From positions 62,001 to 126,000 of the forward strand of contig JAFQDD010000003.1 of assembly GCA_017416145.1 (NCBI GenBank): a DNA stretch of 64,000 nucleotides. Reading direction: 5' to 3'. A program made the translations under genes and the position numbers. Source of the DNA: Spirochaetaceae bacterium (GTDB lineage Bacteria > Spirochaetota > Spirochaetia > Treponematales > Treponemataceae). Position 1 is the first letter of the stretch, and the number at the start of each line of letters is the position of its first letter. Of the stretch, positions 1-9,895 are shown piece after piece. The notes under the pieces are model-generated. The model worked only from the letters and a program-made list of their open reading frames with translations, was not told the DNA's origin and did not search any database.

Positions 1-305
1 AAAAATTGTGAAACCTTGCTTTTATCAACCTTGTCCAAATTTTCCACTGTAATTTTTGCCAACTGAATCATTGAATCATCAGTTTTTAAAATATCTCCGT
101 AATTTACCACAAAATCCATAGAAGATAAAAATATTTCTTCAAGATTTTCTTCCATTGTGGCAGCTTCACTTATTACTTGAATTTTATCTTGCAAATTTCC
201 ACGATAAAATGTTTTTTTTAGAATCATAATCTGTTCATCTTGAGAATTTGCAAAAATCATCATAGGAATTAGTATAATTAAAATTGATAAAAAGTTTTTT
301 TTCAT
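1..305 (-). CDS. Exported protein of unknown function (3' part lies outside the window)
   Basis: Only the N-terminal ~101 residues are in the window; the frame runs off the left edge. It begins MKKNFLSILIILIPMMIFA, a typical signal peptide (two lysines, hydrophobic core, likely cleavage after FA). The mature part is a mix of charged and hydrophobic helices with no recognisable motif. The ATG overlaps the TGA of the upstream PilZ gene as ATGA, so the two are probably translationally coupled and work in the same process. Function unknown; a periplasmic helical-repeat protein is possible but unproven. Confidence 0.7.
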   Translation of the reverse strand, partial: MKKNFLSILIILIPMMIFANSQDEQIMILKKTFYRGNLQDKIQVISEAATMEENLEEIFLSSMDFVVNYGDILKTDDSMIQLAKITVENLDKVDKSKVSQF

Positions 306-1507
306 TTTTGCTCCAAATTTTTTGAAACTGAAGATTCTTCTTTTAAGAAATCTTCAAAACTTTGTGTTTGCAAAGAATCTTCTCCATCCTTGGAAGATTC
401 CACCTTTTGATTTGTATTTGTAGTTCCATTTTTTTCAGAAACTGGTTCTGTAATTTCTTCCTTTTCTGAAGAAGCATCACTTTCTGCTTGAGACATAGCC
501 TCAAAAGCATCTTTTTCTTCTTGAGGAATAACATTATAAACATAAGTTAAGATTTCATTTTTCATTTTTTGAGGCAAAGTTACACATTCAAAATGCAAAC
601 GAGATTGATTTGAATTTTGGTTATATTCTACAGCTCGAACCACGCCAAACATTACAATGTATTCTTCACCTAGTTGAAATTGAATCTTAATTTTTATGTT
701 TTTTTGCCCTTTTCCTCCAATACGAATCAAAGCTCCGTCTTCGGACAAATCTTCTATTAAACATTTTAATCCGCTAGAAGTTTCAATTGCTGTTTGGCTC
801 ATAGTTTCAGAATTTACAATATAAAGCTGCCCAATAATGTTACAGGCACATCGCACAGATTTTCGTTTTTGAGAGCGAATCAGATTTTCCGTGTGTTCCA
901 ATTGCAAAACTGAAGCACCGTTAAAAGCTCCAGCATCTTTGACGATTGTATCAAAAACATATCCAGCATCTCCGGCTCTTTGAAGATAAACACTAACAGA
1001 TTTTCCAACCCATTCAGTGGCCGAAAGCAAAATCACATTTTTTTGTAGTGGCAAAGTTATTACCAAATCTCGACCAACATTTACAACTTTTGAAGAAAAA
1101 ACACCAAAACCTTTCAAAACAATTCTAATTTTTTGACCAGACTTTAAAGATTTTGTTGATTTCATTGAATGACTATTTTTTGGGTCCAACTCAACCTTGG
1201 TTCGATAATTGTATAATTTTTCTACAAATTTTTGAATTTTTGGATCATTTTCCACGTGACGCTCTTGTGCATCCTTTAAAATAAAAGCAATGCAGTTATT
1301 TAATGCAGGAACTGATAAAAATAATGAAACCGGTTCTGGAATATTTGCAAAGGAAGCAGCTTGATAAAGTAAATAAATTTCTTTTGCCTTAAAACCAGAA
1401 TCCAATCCTGTTGAAAAAAACTTTATAAAATCACTTTTGTGATACAAAAATCTCACAAAAATAATTAAAAGTAAGACAAAAATTATGAAAAAAACTGCAC
1501 CAATCAA
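302..1507 (-). CDS. PilZ-domain protein, putative membrane-anchored c-di-GMP receptor
   Basis: 401 residues. A single N-terminal membrane helix (about residues 2-20) is followed by a helical stretch, a YcgR-like beta region (about 120-205) and a PilZ domain. Both c-di-GMP motifs are visible: RKSVR at 215-219 (RxxxR) and DLSEDG at 253-258 (DxSxxG). PilZ proteins bind c-di-GMP and usually control motility or surface properties; in a spirochaete the flagellar system is a likely target, but that is inference. The acidic, Ser-rich C-terminal tail (about 340-401) looks disordered. The start is TTG, chosen because GAGGG lies 6 nt upstream and no better start exists before the membrane helix. Confidence 0.85.
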   Translation of the reverse strand: MIGAVFFIIFVLLLIIFVRFLYHKSDFIKFFSTGLDSGFKAKEIYLLYQAASFANIPEPVSLFLSVPALNNCIAFILKDAQERHVENDPKIQKFVEKLYNYRTKVELDPKNSHSMKSTKSLKSGQKIRIVLKGFGVFSSKVVNVGRDLVITLPLQKNVILLSATEWVGKSVSVYLQRAGDAGYVFDTIVKDAGAFNGASVLQLEHTENLIRSQKRKSVRCACNIIGQLYIVNSETMSQTAIETSSGLKCLIEDLSEDGALIRIGGKGQKNIKIKIQFQLGEEYIVMFGVVRAVEYNQNSNQSRLHFECVTLPQKMKNEILTYVYNVIPQEEKDAFEAMSQAESDASSEKEEITEPVSEKNGTTNTNQKVESSKDGEDSLQTQSFEDFLKEESSVSKNLEQK

Positions 1508-1575
1508 AACAAACCCTCTATATTTTTAAAATCAATTGATTATTTTATATTATTATAGCATATTATTTTAGGAAT

Positions 1576-2238
1576 ATGTATTATTTTGCAGAACTTTTTG
1601 TAATTTTAACATTTTTTATTTTACCACCAATTTTTTCAACTACGCCCTCAGCAGGTTTTATTCAATTCACTTTTTATCAGATTCTAATATATGGATTTTT
1701 GGGAATTTATTGTTTAATTCGAGGGAAAAATCTTGTAACAGAAAACACTTTTTTTTCTCGAGAAAATACAAAAAAAATCTCAATAAAACATCTTCTTGCA
1801 TTATCAATAATTATCTTAATATTCTTATTTTCAAACGGATATTTATGGAAAATAATTGCAGGATTAAATCAAGAAAAAATTCAACTTCAAAAATCAGTTT
1901 TCTATCAACTTTTTCAAATCTTTGGGATTTTGGTTTATGCCTTTTACGAAGAAACGATGTATCGATATTTTTTGCCAACTTCCATCGGGAAAAATCTTAG
2001 CATTATTTCAAAATCTGAAAATTCCCCAAAATGGATTTTTACATTAAGTGAAATAATTGCTTTGCTTCTTTTTTCTTTTGGACATCTTTATATGGGGATT
2101 TTCGCTGTATTAAACGCTTTTTTTGCAGGAATTGCTTTGCGTTTTTTGGTTTGGAAAACTAAATCTGTTTTTCCAAGCACAATTATCCACTTTATTTATA
2201 ATTTGGTTTTGTATTTATCAATGTTTACCAAGGCATAA
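1576..2238 (+). CDS. CPBP family intramembrane metalloprotease
   Basis: 220 residues with about six hydrophobic segments. The CPBP/Abi (CAAX-protease-like) signature is complete: EETMYR at 125-130 (EExxxR), FGH with His170, and HFIYN at 205-209 (HxxxN). Members are glutamic-type intramembrane proteases; bacterial roles include processing small peptides and bacteriocin self-immunity. The physiological substrate here is unknown. The gene stands alone on the plus strand, and its last 43 bp overlap the convergent 3' end of thiN. The AGGA just before the ATG is only 2 nt away, so ribosome recruitment may be unusual. Confidence 0.8.
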   Translation: MYYFAELFVILTFFILPPIFSTTPSAGFIQFTFYQILIYGFLGIYCLIRGKNLVTENTFFSRENTKKISIKHLLALSIIILIFLFSNGYLWKIIAGLNQEKIQLQKSVFYQLFQIFGILVYAFYEETMYRYFLPTSIGKNLSIISKSENSPKWIFTLSEIIALLLFSFGHLYMGIFAVLNAFFAGIALRFLVWKTKSVFPSTIIHFIYNLVLYLSMFTKA

Positions 2239-3002
2239 AGTGGCACAAAAACAATAAATCGGCCAGATTTAGCAGAGATTTTGCAAGTTTTAGTTTCTTG
2301 ATTTTCAAGACGATTACTTAAACTAAGTTGATTTTCTTCCCAATTTACAAGACTCAAATCCCACTTTAGATTTTCTGATTCAATTTGATATTTGGATTTT
2401 TCAAAACCATTTGTAAAAATTGGAAACACAGAAATCACAGAATCTTTTTGCAAATTAGAAATTTCCAAAGTGTGGAAGTCTGTTTTTGAATCAAGGCAAA
2501 TTATTCCCTGCTCTTTTCCAAGCCAAACATTTGGATAATTTTCGGTTTTGTACAGATTTAAAATTCCAAAAAGATGGTCTAAACGACCACCATCGCCACC
2601 AACTAAAATTGTAAAAAGCTTGGTTTTTGTGTTAAAGCAATTTGAAGCACATTGAGCAGCGACGTAGTTTTTTGCTTCCATTAGAGCAAGTTCTGTATCA
2701 GTGTAATCTTTGTCTTTTGGCCAACTTAGGATTTTGTAATCTGTTTTTGGTAGAAATAAGTCTTCTCCATCTTCGTCTCTAAAATCCTTAGATAAATCCT
2801 TTGTAAAAAATTCTTCTACTTTTTTTTGGGAAGTGCTATCAAAATCTCCAATCACAAGATTTGGCACTTTATCAAAAGTAAGACAATTTTCAAAACCAGA
2901 GTCTGCTGCTATTATGCAATCATTTGAAGAAGAATTTAGCCAATGATTTCCTTTGAAAGTTTCTGGAGCTTCTCCACCTGTAAAAATTACTACTTTATAC
3001 AT
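2196..3002 (-). CDS. thiN: Thiamine diphosphokinase
   Basis: 268 residues; transfers pyrophosphate from ATP to thiamine to give thiamine diphosphate in the cytosol. Visible motifs: AADSG near 32-36, GDFDS at 52-56, DYTDTELAL near 100-108, and GGDGGRLDH in the middle, all typical of thiamine pyrophosphokinase. A lysine/aspartate-rich insertion of roughly 25 residues separates GDFDS from the DYTD motif, and the C-terminal thiamine-binding half is divergent. It follows the exonuclease gene by 9 bp in the pgm-exonuclease-thiN run. No TPP riboswitch is visible. GAGGG lies just upstream of the ATG. Confidence 0.85.
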   Translation of the reverse strand: MYKVVIFTGGEAPETFKGNHWLNSSSNDCIIAADSGFENCLTFDKVPNLVIGDFDSTSQKKVEEFFTKDLSKDFRDEDGEDLFLPKTDYKILSWPKDKDYTDTELALMEAKNYVAAQCASNCFNTKTKLFTILVGGDGGRLDHLFGILNLYKTENYPNVWLGKEQGIICLDSKTDFHTLEISNLQKDSVISVFPIFTNGFEKSKYQIESENLKWDLSLVNWEENQLSLSNRLENQETKTCKISAKSGRFIVFVPLYALVNIDKYKTKL

Positions 3003-3011
3003 TTTCCCTCG

Positions 3012-3593
3012 CTAAAATAGCACAGAAGTACCAATTTTAGAGGCAGCTTTTTTCATACACAACACAAAAAGTTCCATACAAACTCTTGCATCGTCGTAGG
3101 CTCGGTGAGCTGCGTCAACTTTGATATTAAAATGTTTTGCCAACTCTTGCAATTTATAGCAACCAAGTTCTGGAAAAACTTTTTGAGCAACTTTTACAGT
3201 GTCCACTGCGTTACATTGGCTTTTTCGTAGATTGTTATACGGAGTTTTTTCTAGCTCTGCGTTTACAAAACCTATATCAAATTTTGCATTGTGAGCCACA
3301 AGTTTTGTTTCGTTTATAAAATTTAAGAAACTTGGAGCAATTTCTGAGAATATTTTGCAATCAGAAACCATCTGGTTTGTAATTCCTGTAATAGATGTGA
3401 TATTTGACGAAATCACTTTTTCTGGATTGATTAAAACAGAATAGGTGTCGATTATTCCGTTTTTGTCAAATTTTACAGCTCCAATTTCTATGATTTTTTC
3501 ATATTTTGAGCTTAGACCGGTGGTTTCTGTATCAAAGGCGGTAAATACTTCTCCACCCACAAAAGAATGGAGAAGTTGTTCTATGATTTTCAC
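3012..3593 (-). CDS. DEDDh 3'-5' exonuclease (DnaQ/PolC epsilon-like)
   Basis: 193 residues, a single exonuclease domain. Exo I is FDTETTGL with Asp21 and Glu23; Exo II includes HNAKFDIGF; Exo III is HRAYDDA with the catalytic His and Asp. This is the DnaQ-like fold used for proofreading or for trimming DNA/RNA ends; there is no polymerase domain, so whether it serves as the epsilon subunit or a stand-alone nuclease is undecided. The start is GTG: it overlaps the TAG stop of the upstream mutase by one base (TAGTG), and no ATG precedes the first motif. Confidence 0.85.
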   Translation of the reverse strand: MKIIEQLLHSFVGGEVFTAFDTETTGLSSKYEKIIEIGAVKFDKNGIIDTYSVLINPEKVISSNITSITGITNQMVSDCKIFSEIAPSFLNFINETKLVAHNAKFDIGFVNAELEKTPYNNLRKSQCNAVDTVKVAQKVFPELGCYKLQELAKHFNIKVDAAHRAYDDARVCMELFVLCMKKAASKIGTSVLF

Positions 3594-5368
3594 TAGTTAG
3601 CAGCGTCCAAAATTACGTTAATTTCTTTTTCGATTGCTGCACAAAGTTCCTTTGCTTCTGCTTTTGCAGCATCAAGGCCTTTATCAACAGGAACTGTTGC
3701 ATTTACGTAGAACTTGATTTTTGGTTCTGTTCCAGATGGACGAGCAGAAACAACGGTTCCACCTTCTAGGAAGAATTGTAATACGTTGCTTGATGGCAAG
3801 TCTAGTTTTTCTTTTGCAGATGGATTTGCTGGATCGTAAATGATTTGCTCACCAACGTCACGGATTTTTACAACTTTTTTGCCACCAAGAGATTTTAAAC
3901 CATCTTTTCTTAGGTTAGCCATAATGTTTTTCATTGTGTCTACACCAGAACTTCCTGGGAAGTTTTTAGCGATTGCCACATCTTGGAAATATCCGTATTC
4001 GTTGTAAAGTTCTTCTAGTCTTTCTAGAAGTGATTTTCCAACAGAACGCCAGTAAAGAGTCATTTCTGCACACATAGCAGCAGCAGAAACACCGTCTTTA
4101 TCACGAACATCTGTTTCAACATTGTATCCGTAGCTTTCTTCAAATCCGAAAATGTATTGGTTGCTTCCAGAAGTTTCGTATCTTGCCATAACGTTTGCAA
4201 TCCACTTAAATCCTGTTAAACATTCGTCTAGTTGAACACCATTTTTTGCACAAATTTTGTCAACCATTGGAGATGTTACGATTGAGCGAATCATTCCAGG
4301 ATTTGTTGGCATTTTACCAAGTTCTTTTCTTGAATGGATAATGTAATCAGCCAAAAGAACACCCATTTGATTTCCTGTAATTAAAACGTATTTTCCGTCT
4401 TTTCCAGGAACTGCACTACCAAAGCGGTCTGAGTCTGGGTCTGTTGCCATAACAACATCAGCTTTTTCTTTTTCTGCAAGTTCTACAGCCATTTTTAGAG
4501 CTGGAGCTTCTTCTGGGTTTGGTTTTTCAACTGTTGGGAAGTTTCCGTTTGGTTCTCTTTGTTCTGGAACTGTAATAACTTTTAGTCCCAAATCTCCAAG
4601 AACTTTTTCAACGTGCATTGCACCAGTTCCGTGTAATGGGGTGTAAACAATTTTGACTTCTTTTGCTTTATCTTTGATTAGTTCTGGGCGGAAAAGCTGA
4701 GCTTTACACATATCCCAATATTTTTCGTCGATTAGAGAATCAATTGAAACTAGTTTTCCAGATTTGATTGCTTCTTCTTTGTTAATTGATTTTACTTCTG
4801 TAACAGAGTTTACTTCGTTGATGATTCCAACATCATGTGGTTCAATAACTTGAGCTCCATCGTTCCAGTAAGCTTTGTATCCGTTGTATTGTGGGGGATT
4901 GTGAGAAGCTGTTACAACAACACCTGTATCACATCCTAAAGTGCGGATTGCAAAAGAAAGTTCTGGAGTTGGGCGTAAACCTGTGAATAAATATGTTTTG
5001 AAACCGTTAGCAGCAAAAATCAATGCTGTAGCTTCTGCAAAAACATCTGAATAACGGCGAGAATCGTAAGCAACAACAGCACTTAGTTCACCTTTTGCAG
5101 CTTTTTCTGGGAAAGTTTTGATAAAATAGTTTGCAAGACCTTGTGTTGCGTTGTTGATAACGTAAGTATTCATGCGGTTTGTACCACCACCAATAACGCC
5201 CCGTAGACCACCTGTTCCAAATTCTAGATTTCTATAAAACCTGTCTTCTAGTTCATTTAGGTTTGCATCTGCATTTGCAATTAAATCTTCAACTTCTTTT
5301 TTAAACCCAGCATCTTTTTCTGCTTCAATGTAGGCTTTTGCTCTTGAAATGATTTCGTCTTTATTCAT
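3593..5368 (-). CDS. pgm: Phospho-sugar mutase (alpha-D-phosphohexomutase, PGM/PMM type)
   Basis: 591 residues, four-domain mutase of the long PGM2-like type. Phosphoserine loop TASHNP at 153-158, metal-binding DPDSDRFG near 310, sugar-specificity loop GFEESYGY, and phosphate-binding RPSGTEPKIKFY near the C terminus are all intact. It interconverts hexose 1- and 6-phosphates (glucose or mannose; specificity is not readable), which would link galactose use (galK, galE in this window) with glycolysis. First gene of a minus-strand run with the exonuclease and thiN; AGGAG precedes the ATG by a good distance. Confidence 0.92.
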   Translation of the reverse strand: MNKDEIISRAKAYIEAEKDAGFKKEVEDLIANADANLNELEDRFYRNLEFGTGGLRGVIGGGTNRMNTYVINNATQGLANYFIKTFPEKAAKGELSAVVAYDSRRYSDVFAEATALIFAANGFKTYLFTGLRPTPELSFAIRTLGCDTGVVVTASHNPPQYNGYKAYWNDGAQVIEPHDVGIINEVNSVTEVKSINKEEAIKSGKLVSIDSLIDEKYWDMCKAQLFRPELIKDKAKEVKIVYTPLHGTGAMHVEKVLGDLGLKVITVPEQREPNGNFPTVEKPNPEEAPALKMAVELAEKEKADVVMATDPDSDRFGSAVPGKDGKYVLITGNQMGVLLADYIIHSRKELGKMPTNPGMIRSIVTSPMVDKICAKNGVQLDECLTGFKWIANVMARYETSGSNQYIFGFEESYGYNVETDVRDKDGVSAAAMCAEMTLYWRSVGKSLLERLEELYNEYGYFQDVAIAKNFPGSSGVDTMKNIMANLRKDGLKSLGGKKVVKIRDVGEQIIYDPANPSAKEKLDLPSSNVLQFFLEGGTVVSARPSGTEPKIKFYVNATVPVDKGLDAAKAEAKELCAAIEKEINVILDAAN

Positions 5369-5444
5369 TTATTTCTCCTAAAAAGTTTCATTTAACAATA
5401 TAGTATTGTTTTTAGAATTTTCTATCAAAAAATAGTTTTTAAAA

Positions 5445-6521
5445 CTAAATTTCCATATTCATAACGTGGCGAACTTCGTTTAAAGTTTCGATTGCCATGT
5501 TTCTAGCTTTTTCAGCACCAGTCAGAAGCACTTGTCTAATGTAATCTGGGCTTTGTTCTAGGCGCTTTCTTTCTTCACGTAGAGGGCGAAGTTTTTCGTT
5601 AAGGCTTTCTGTTAGCATATTTTTCAACATTCCGCCACCGCCATCACCAATACGAGCTGCAATTGCTTCTGGCTCTTCATCTGTACAAAGTGAAATCAAC
5701 ATAAGTAGATTTGCAACCTCAGGACGATTTACAGGGTCATAAGTAATAAAACGCTCTGCATCAGTTTTTGCCTTTTTAATAAGTTTTGCAGTTTCATCTT
5801 CGGTGGCAGAAAGCATAATTGCATTTCCCCGGCTCTTACTCATTTTTGCAGTTCCATCTAAGCCCATAATGTGAGGAGTTTTACTCAACAAAGCCTGAGG
5901 TTCTGGGAAAACAGGAGCATTTGGTGAAAATTTGTCGTTAAACTTACGGGCAATAGAACGAGTTAACTCCAAGTGAGGAAGCTGATCTTTTCCACAAGGA
6001 ACAAGATTTCCTTTGCAGAACAAAATATCACAAGCCTGATGAATTGGATATGTGTACATTCCAGCGTTTACATTTTTTAGCCCCGCAGCTTCGATTTCTT
6101 CTTTTACAGTTGGATTTCGGCTTAGTTCAGCGTTGGAAACCAATGTTAAAAATGGAAGCATAAGCTGATTACATTCTGGAACATAGCTGTGTGGATAGAT
6201 AATTACATCCTCGCTTGGTACAATACCAGCTGCAAGATAGTCTATAACAAGTTGTTTTGTGTTTTGGCTTATTTCAGAAAAAGCATCGTGGTCTGTTAAA
6301 ACCTGATAATCTGCAATCAAAATGCAAGTTGGAACACCCATTTTTGAAAGGCGAACACGATTTAACAAAGAGCCAAAATAATGTCCAATGTGCAGTCTTC
6401 CAGTAGGTCGGTCCCCAGTTAAAACTTTATATTTTTTTGGATTTACAAGTAAATCTGCTTCGATTTTTTTACTACGCTCAACAGCAGCTTCAAAGGTTTT
6501 TGAAACTTCAACTTCTGCCAT
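5445..6521 (-). CDS. trpS: Tryptophanyl-tRNA synthetase
   Basis: 358 residues, class Ic aminoacyl-tRNA synthetase that charges tRNA-Trp. HIGH is at 44-47 in TGRLHIGHYFG and KMSKSRGN is near 225. Length and motif spacing fit bacterial TrpRS. GGGAGG sits a few bases before the ATG. The gene is flanked by gaps of about 75 and 115 bp, so it is probably a single transcription unit; no T-box leader is visible upstream. Confidence 0.95.
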   Translation of the reverse strand: MAEVEVSKTFEAAVERSKKIEADLLVNPKKYKVLTGDRPTGRLHIGHYFGSLLNRVRLSKMGVPTCILIADYQVLTDHDAFSEISQNTKQLVIDYLAAGIVPSEDVIIYPHSYVPECNQLMLPFLTLVSNAELSRNPTVKEEIEAAGLKNVNAGMYTYPIHQACDILFCKGNLVPCGKDQLPHLELTRSIARKFNDKFSPNAPVFPEPQALLSKTPHIMGLDGTAKMSKSRGNAIMLSATEDETAKLIKKAKTDAERFITYDPVNRPEVANLLMLISLCTDEEPEAIAARIGDGGGGMLKNMLTESLNEKLRPLREERKRLEQSPDYIRQVLLTGAEKARNMAIETLNEVRHVMNMEI

Positions 6522-6637
6522 CAGAACCTCCCATATTGTCTATCTATATAAAATAATACTTAGAATTATAAATCTAATATTTCTAAAAAAATACCATTTT
6601 ATTTATATTCATTCAAGGGAAAAAATATCAAAACTCG

Positions 6638-8560
6638 CTAGATTCTATTTTTTAAAGTAAAATATCCAAAAATATTCTTATTTGTTAAATTGTATCCTAA
6701 ACCAGATTCGATCACAAAATCGCATAAGCCGATAAAAGATAAATTAACTCGACCAAATCCACCAGTACAAAATTCATATGCTCCAGTGTAAGCCAAATCA
6801 AAAAATCCACCAAACTTATATTCTTTTAATATAAACAATTCCGCAAAAGAAAAAGCTTCATCACTGTTTTTATAGAAAATCTCAAAACCATTTGAAAAAA
6901 CAGTTTTATTTTCCCTCACCGATTTTTTATCACGAAAATTATCAGATTTATACATCCGAGTATTTCCATCTTTCAAAGCATAACGAAAAGAAATATTGTC
7001 GCTTATTCCAAAATTTTTGATAACACATTGAGTTTGCATTTTTGAACCAAATCCATAGGATAAATCTACAAATTTTAATCCAGAGATAAAACCAAAAGGT
7101 GAAACTTCTAAATAATTAGATTTTTCGTGACCAAAATCTATGTTAATTCCATAAGAGAATAAAATATTTTTTGATGTAATTTTATCATCCCCTAAAAACT
7201 CGGCGGTAAAAAATAATCTTTTAATATCAAGATTTGCTCCTGCAAAAAACTCTTTTCCATAAGAGCCATACAAAGACAAATTAAAAAACTCGTTTGGATT
7301 GTATTGCAAAAACACTTCCGGAGTAGGACGCCAAGAATCAAAAGGCAGGGTTAATCCAACTTTTCCGTAAAATTGCTTAGTTTCTCCGAAAATCAAAAAG
7401 GACAATCCATCAGTTTCAAAGAGAGAAAAATCTGGATAATCAATATTTGCAAAAGTTGCTCTAATTTTTCCACCAAAATAATTTTCATTTTTTTTCAAGG
7501 GGATATCATTTTCTATTTTGTATTTTAACTTTTCTATCAAAGAATCAGTGTATTTTCTTTTTTCTGAAAAATCTCTATTTCCATGGGGAAGGCTTTGTAT
7601 TGTTTCAAGAAGATTATTTGTGGTTTCATAGCCGATTTCCAGCAACTCTTCCACCTTGTCAAATTCCATAAAAGAAAAATTTTCCACTTGATTTCTAATA
7701 ATTAGTGGCTCATATTTTTTTATATCTTTTACAGTTTGTCTTTCCTTTCCTATTGCCATTACTCGATTTAAAACAACGATAAAGTTATCTAAGTTGATTT
7801 TCTTGTCATAAAAGGCGGTTGAAACAATAATATTATTTGAAAAACTTTCAGCCACAGAAATCCCTGCAATATCAATTGTGCCACTATCTGTTAAACATAC
7901 TGGAATATTGTCGTTTTCTTGCAATTCATACGAAACAGTTTCCATAATTGCTGGCATTGAAAAAGCTGCACTCATCACAGTGGCAAAATCTCCAGAACAA
8001 TGCCAAACCTGTCTTTTTGAAATCAAATCTTCTGTAATCACTAAAATTGGAATTTCACACTGGGAAATATCAACCTGTTCTTCGCCTAGAAGTTCATTTA
8101 TCAACGCTCGAAATTTTCTTGTGTTAATTACGCCACCATGAATAGGAATAACTGGATCAAAATAACTTGTTAAATCAATTTCACTAATAATTTCTACGAT
8201 AGAATCCAAAGAAAATCCGTAAGCATATAACTGACCAATAATTGCACCCATAGAATTTGCCACAATAAAATCTGGAACAATGCCGTTTTCTTCCAACGAT
8301 TTTAGCACTCCAATGTGTGCAAATGCCCTTGCAGAACCGCCGCACAAAACAAGTCCCAAAGGCTCACGGTTCTCATCTTCACGGATTTTCGCAAGTTTTT
8401 CTTCAAATTCTGAAACCCCTTCTTTTAGCGGAATATCAGAATAATACAAAGATGAAGTTGAAAAAAAATCCTCACTGGCTTGAGAAAAACACAAATTTAC
8501 TAAAAATAAAAAAATTGTAACACAAATACTTTTTTGATATAGGATACTTTTTAAACTCAT
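6638..8560 (-). CDS. Patatin-like phospholipase with C-terminal beta-barrel-like region, exported
   Basis: 640 residues. A signal peptide (about 1-26, ending CFSQA) precedes a patatin domain (about 55-340): oxyanion loop CGGSARAFAHIG, nucleophile elbow NSMGA and the Asp-containing TDSGTID. From about 360 on the protein becomes aromatic-rich with alternating strands and ends in FGYFTLKNRI, suggesting an outer-membrane barrel, as in PlpD-type type Vd autotransporters. Two catalytic motifs deviate from the norm: GxSxG reads ANSMG and DGG reads DSG, so activity is not certain. GAGAGAG precedes the ATG. Confidence 0.75.
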   Translation of the reverse strand: MSLKSILYQKSICVTIFLFLVNLCFSQASEDFFSTSSLYYSDIPLKEGVSEFEEKLAKIREDENREPLGLVLCGGSARAFAHIGVLKSLEENGIVPDFIVANSMGAIIGQLYAYGFSLDSIVEIISEIDLTSYFDPVIPIHGGVINTRKFRALINELLGEEQVDISQCEIPILVITEDLISKRQVWHCSGDFATVMSAAFSMPAIMETVSYELQENDNIPVCLTDSGTIDIAGISVAESFSNNIIVSTAFYDKKINLDNFIVVLNRVMAIGKERQTVKDIKKYEPLIIRNQVENFSFMEFDKVEELLEIGYETTNNLLETIQSLPHGNRDFSEKRKYTDSLIEKLKYKIENDIPLKKNENYFGGKIRATFANIDYPDFSLFETDGLSFLIFGETKQFYGKVGLTLPFDSWRPTPEVFLQYNPNEFFNLSLYGSYGKEFFAGANLDIKRLFFTAEFLGDDKITSKNILFSYGINIDFGHEKSNYLEVSPFGFISGLKFVDLSYGFGSKMQTQCVIKNFGISDNISFRYALKDGNTRMYKSDNFRDKKSVRENKTVFSNGFEIFYKNSDEAFSFAELFILKEYKFGGFFDLAYTGAYEFCTGGFGRVNLSFIGLCDFVIESGLGYNLTNKNIFGYFTLKNRI

Positions 8561-8592
8561 AAAACTCTCTCAAAAATAATTTAATAATAAAA

Positions 8593-9282
8593 TTAAATCT
8601 TTTCAAAAAATAATTCAGAGATTTTTCTTTCAGCTTTTAGACCTTTATTTTCAAATTTTGTTTCTGGTCGCCATTCTTGATGAGGTGCATACCCTACATA
8701 TTTATTTTTTAATCCTTGAGTTAAAGTTAATTCTTCAAGGGCAAACTCAGCATAAGGCTCCCAATCTGTTGCCATATATAAATAGCCACCTGGAGCAAGT
8801 TTTTTTGCAAGAATATCTGTACGAGGTCTTTGAACTAAACGACGCTTGTGATGTTTTTTCTTTGGCCAAGGGTCTGGGAAAAAAATATGAAAAGCATTTA
8901 CTGACTCATCTGGAATCATATTTTCTAAAACTTCGATTGCGTCGTGTTCAATAATATACAAATTAGAAAGATTTTTCTCTTCGATTTCGTTTAAAAGTTT
9001 TCCAACTCCGGGGCGATGAACTTCTAAACCAAGATAATTTTTTTCAGGATTATTTTGAGCAATTATTGCGGTGGCAGCACCCATTCCAAAGCCAATTTCC
9101 ACAGTTACAGGATTTACATTGTCAAAAATGTCTATAAAGTTTAGTGGAGAACCAGTATAAGGCACACACCAACGCTGAGACAAAGTTTCGTAGGCTTTTC
9201 TTTGGGCATCAGTCATACGACCAGCACGTAATACAAATGTATGAACAGTTCTTAAAACTGCGTCTTTTGTAAGTTCACTCAT
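8593..9282 (-). CDS. trmB: tRNA (guanine-N7-)-methyltransferase
   Basis: 229 residues; makes m7G46 in tRNA using S-adenosylmethionine. SAM-binding [10 protein letters not shown] near 77-86 and the family signature [15 protein letters not shown] are both present. Length is normal. AAGGG precedes the ATG. It lies 9 bp after the lipoprotein gene on the same strand and 32 bp before the patatin gene, so these probably share a transcript without an obvious functional link. Confidence 0.95.
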   Translation of the reverse strand: MSELTKDAVLRTVHTFVLRAGRMTDAQRKAYETLSQRWCVPYTGSPLNFIDIFDNVNPVTVEIGFGMGAATAIIAQNNPEKNYLGLEVHRPGVGKLLNEIEEKNLSNLYIIEHDAIEVLENMIPDESVNAFHIFFPDPWPKKKHHKRRLVQRPRTDILAKKLAPGGYLYMATDWEPYAEFALEELTLTQGLKNKYVGYAPHQEWRPETKFENKGLKAERKISELFFEKI

Positions 9283-9291
9283 TATTTTCCC

Positions 9292-9894
9292 TTATTCAAT
9301 ATTTTGCTTTTCTAAAATGTACAAAATGTTAGTTTCTTTTGATTTTATCATATTTCGAAAATAAACAGCTTTTGGATAATTTTTCTTAATTTTCGACACC
9401 GAAGACTGTTTATCCTCTTTTTTTCCTGCATAAAGCAGAATATTATCCTGATCATAAATTCCTATATATTTTTCTGTTTTCTTTAGACTATTGTAATTTT
9501 CTTTTTTTAACTCTTTTTGCACTGTAAAAAGATATTTTTCAAATCGATTTAATCCATCATAAAAAATAATTTCATATTCTCCTGCTGGAAATCCCGTTTC
9601 TGGAGGATAAAATGCAGAATATCCCACGTATTTTGTTTTTTTGTCCTTAGAATAAATCATCTCAATATTGTTGCAATTCCAAAGCATTTTTGAATTTAAA
9701 TGTCGAATTTCCATTCTATCGATACGATTTTCTTCTGAAGAAAAAGTGCCATATACAGAAAAAGAAAAAACTTCCTCTTCCACATCATAAATAACCTGAG
9801 GAAAAACTACGGCAAGTTTCGGTGCTTGATCCGAACAAGAAAAAAGAGAAAAAACTAATAACAAAAAAAGTAAACTAAAGTTTTTCGATCCCAT
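9292..9894 (-). CDS. Putative lipoprotein of unknown function
   Basis: 200 residues. The N terminus MGSKNFSLLFLLLVFSLFSC is a lipoprotein signal with lipobox LFSC; spirochaete lipoboxes are loose, so lipidation at Cys20 is likely. The mature part is beta-rich with YVGYSAFYPPETGFPAGEY suggesting an immunoglobulin-like sheet, but no family is recognised. The start is one base after the stop of the GHKL-like gene, so the two are co-transcribed and possibly co-functional. Confidence 0.7.
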   Translation of the reverse strand: MGSKNFSLLFLLLVFSLFSCSDQAPKLAVVFPQVIYDVEEEVFSFSVYGTFSSEENRIDRMEIRHLNSKMLWNCNNIEMIYSKDKKTKYVGYSAFYPPETGFPAGEYEIIFYDGLNRFEKYLFTVQKELKKENYNSLKKTEKYIGIYDQDNILLYAGKKEDKQSSVSKIKKNYPKAVYFRNMIKSKETNILYILEKQNIE

Positions 9895-9895
9895 G

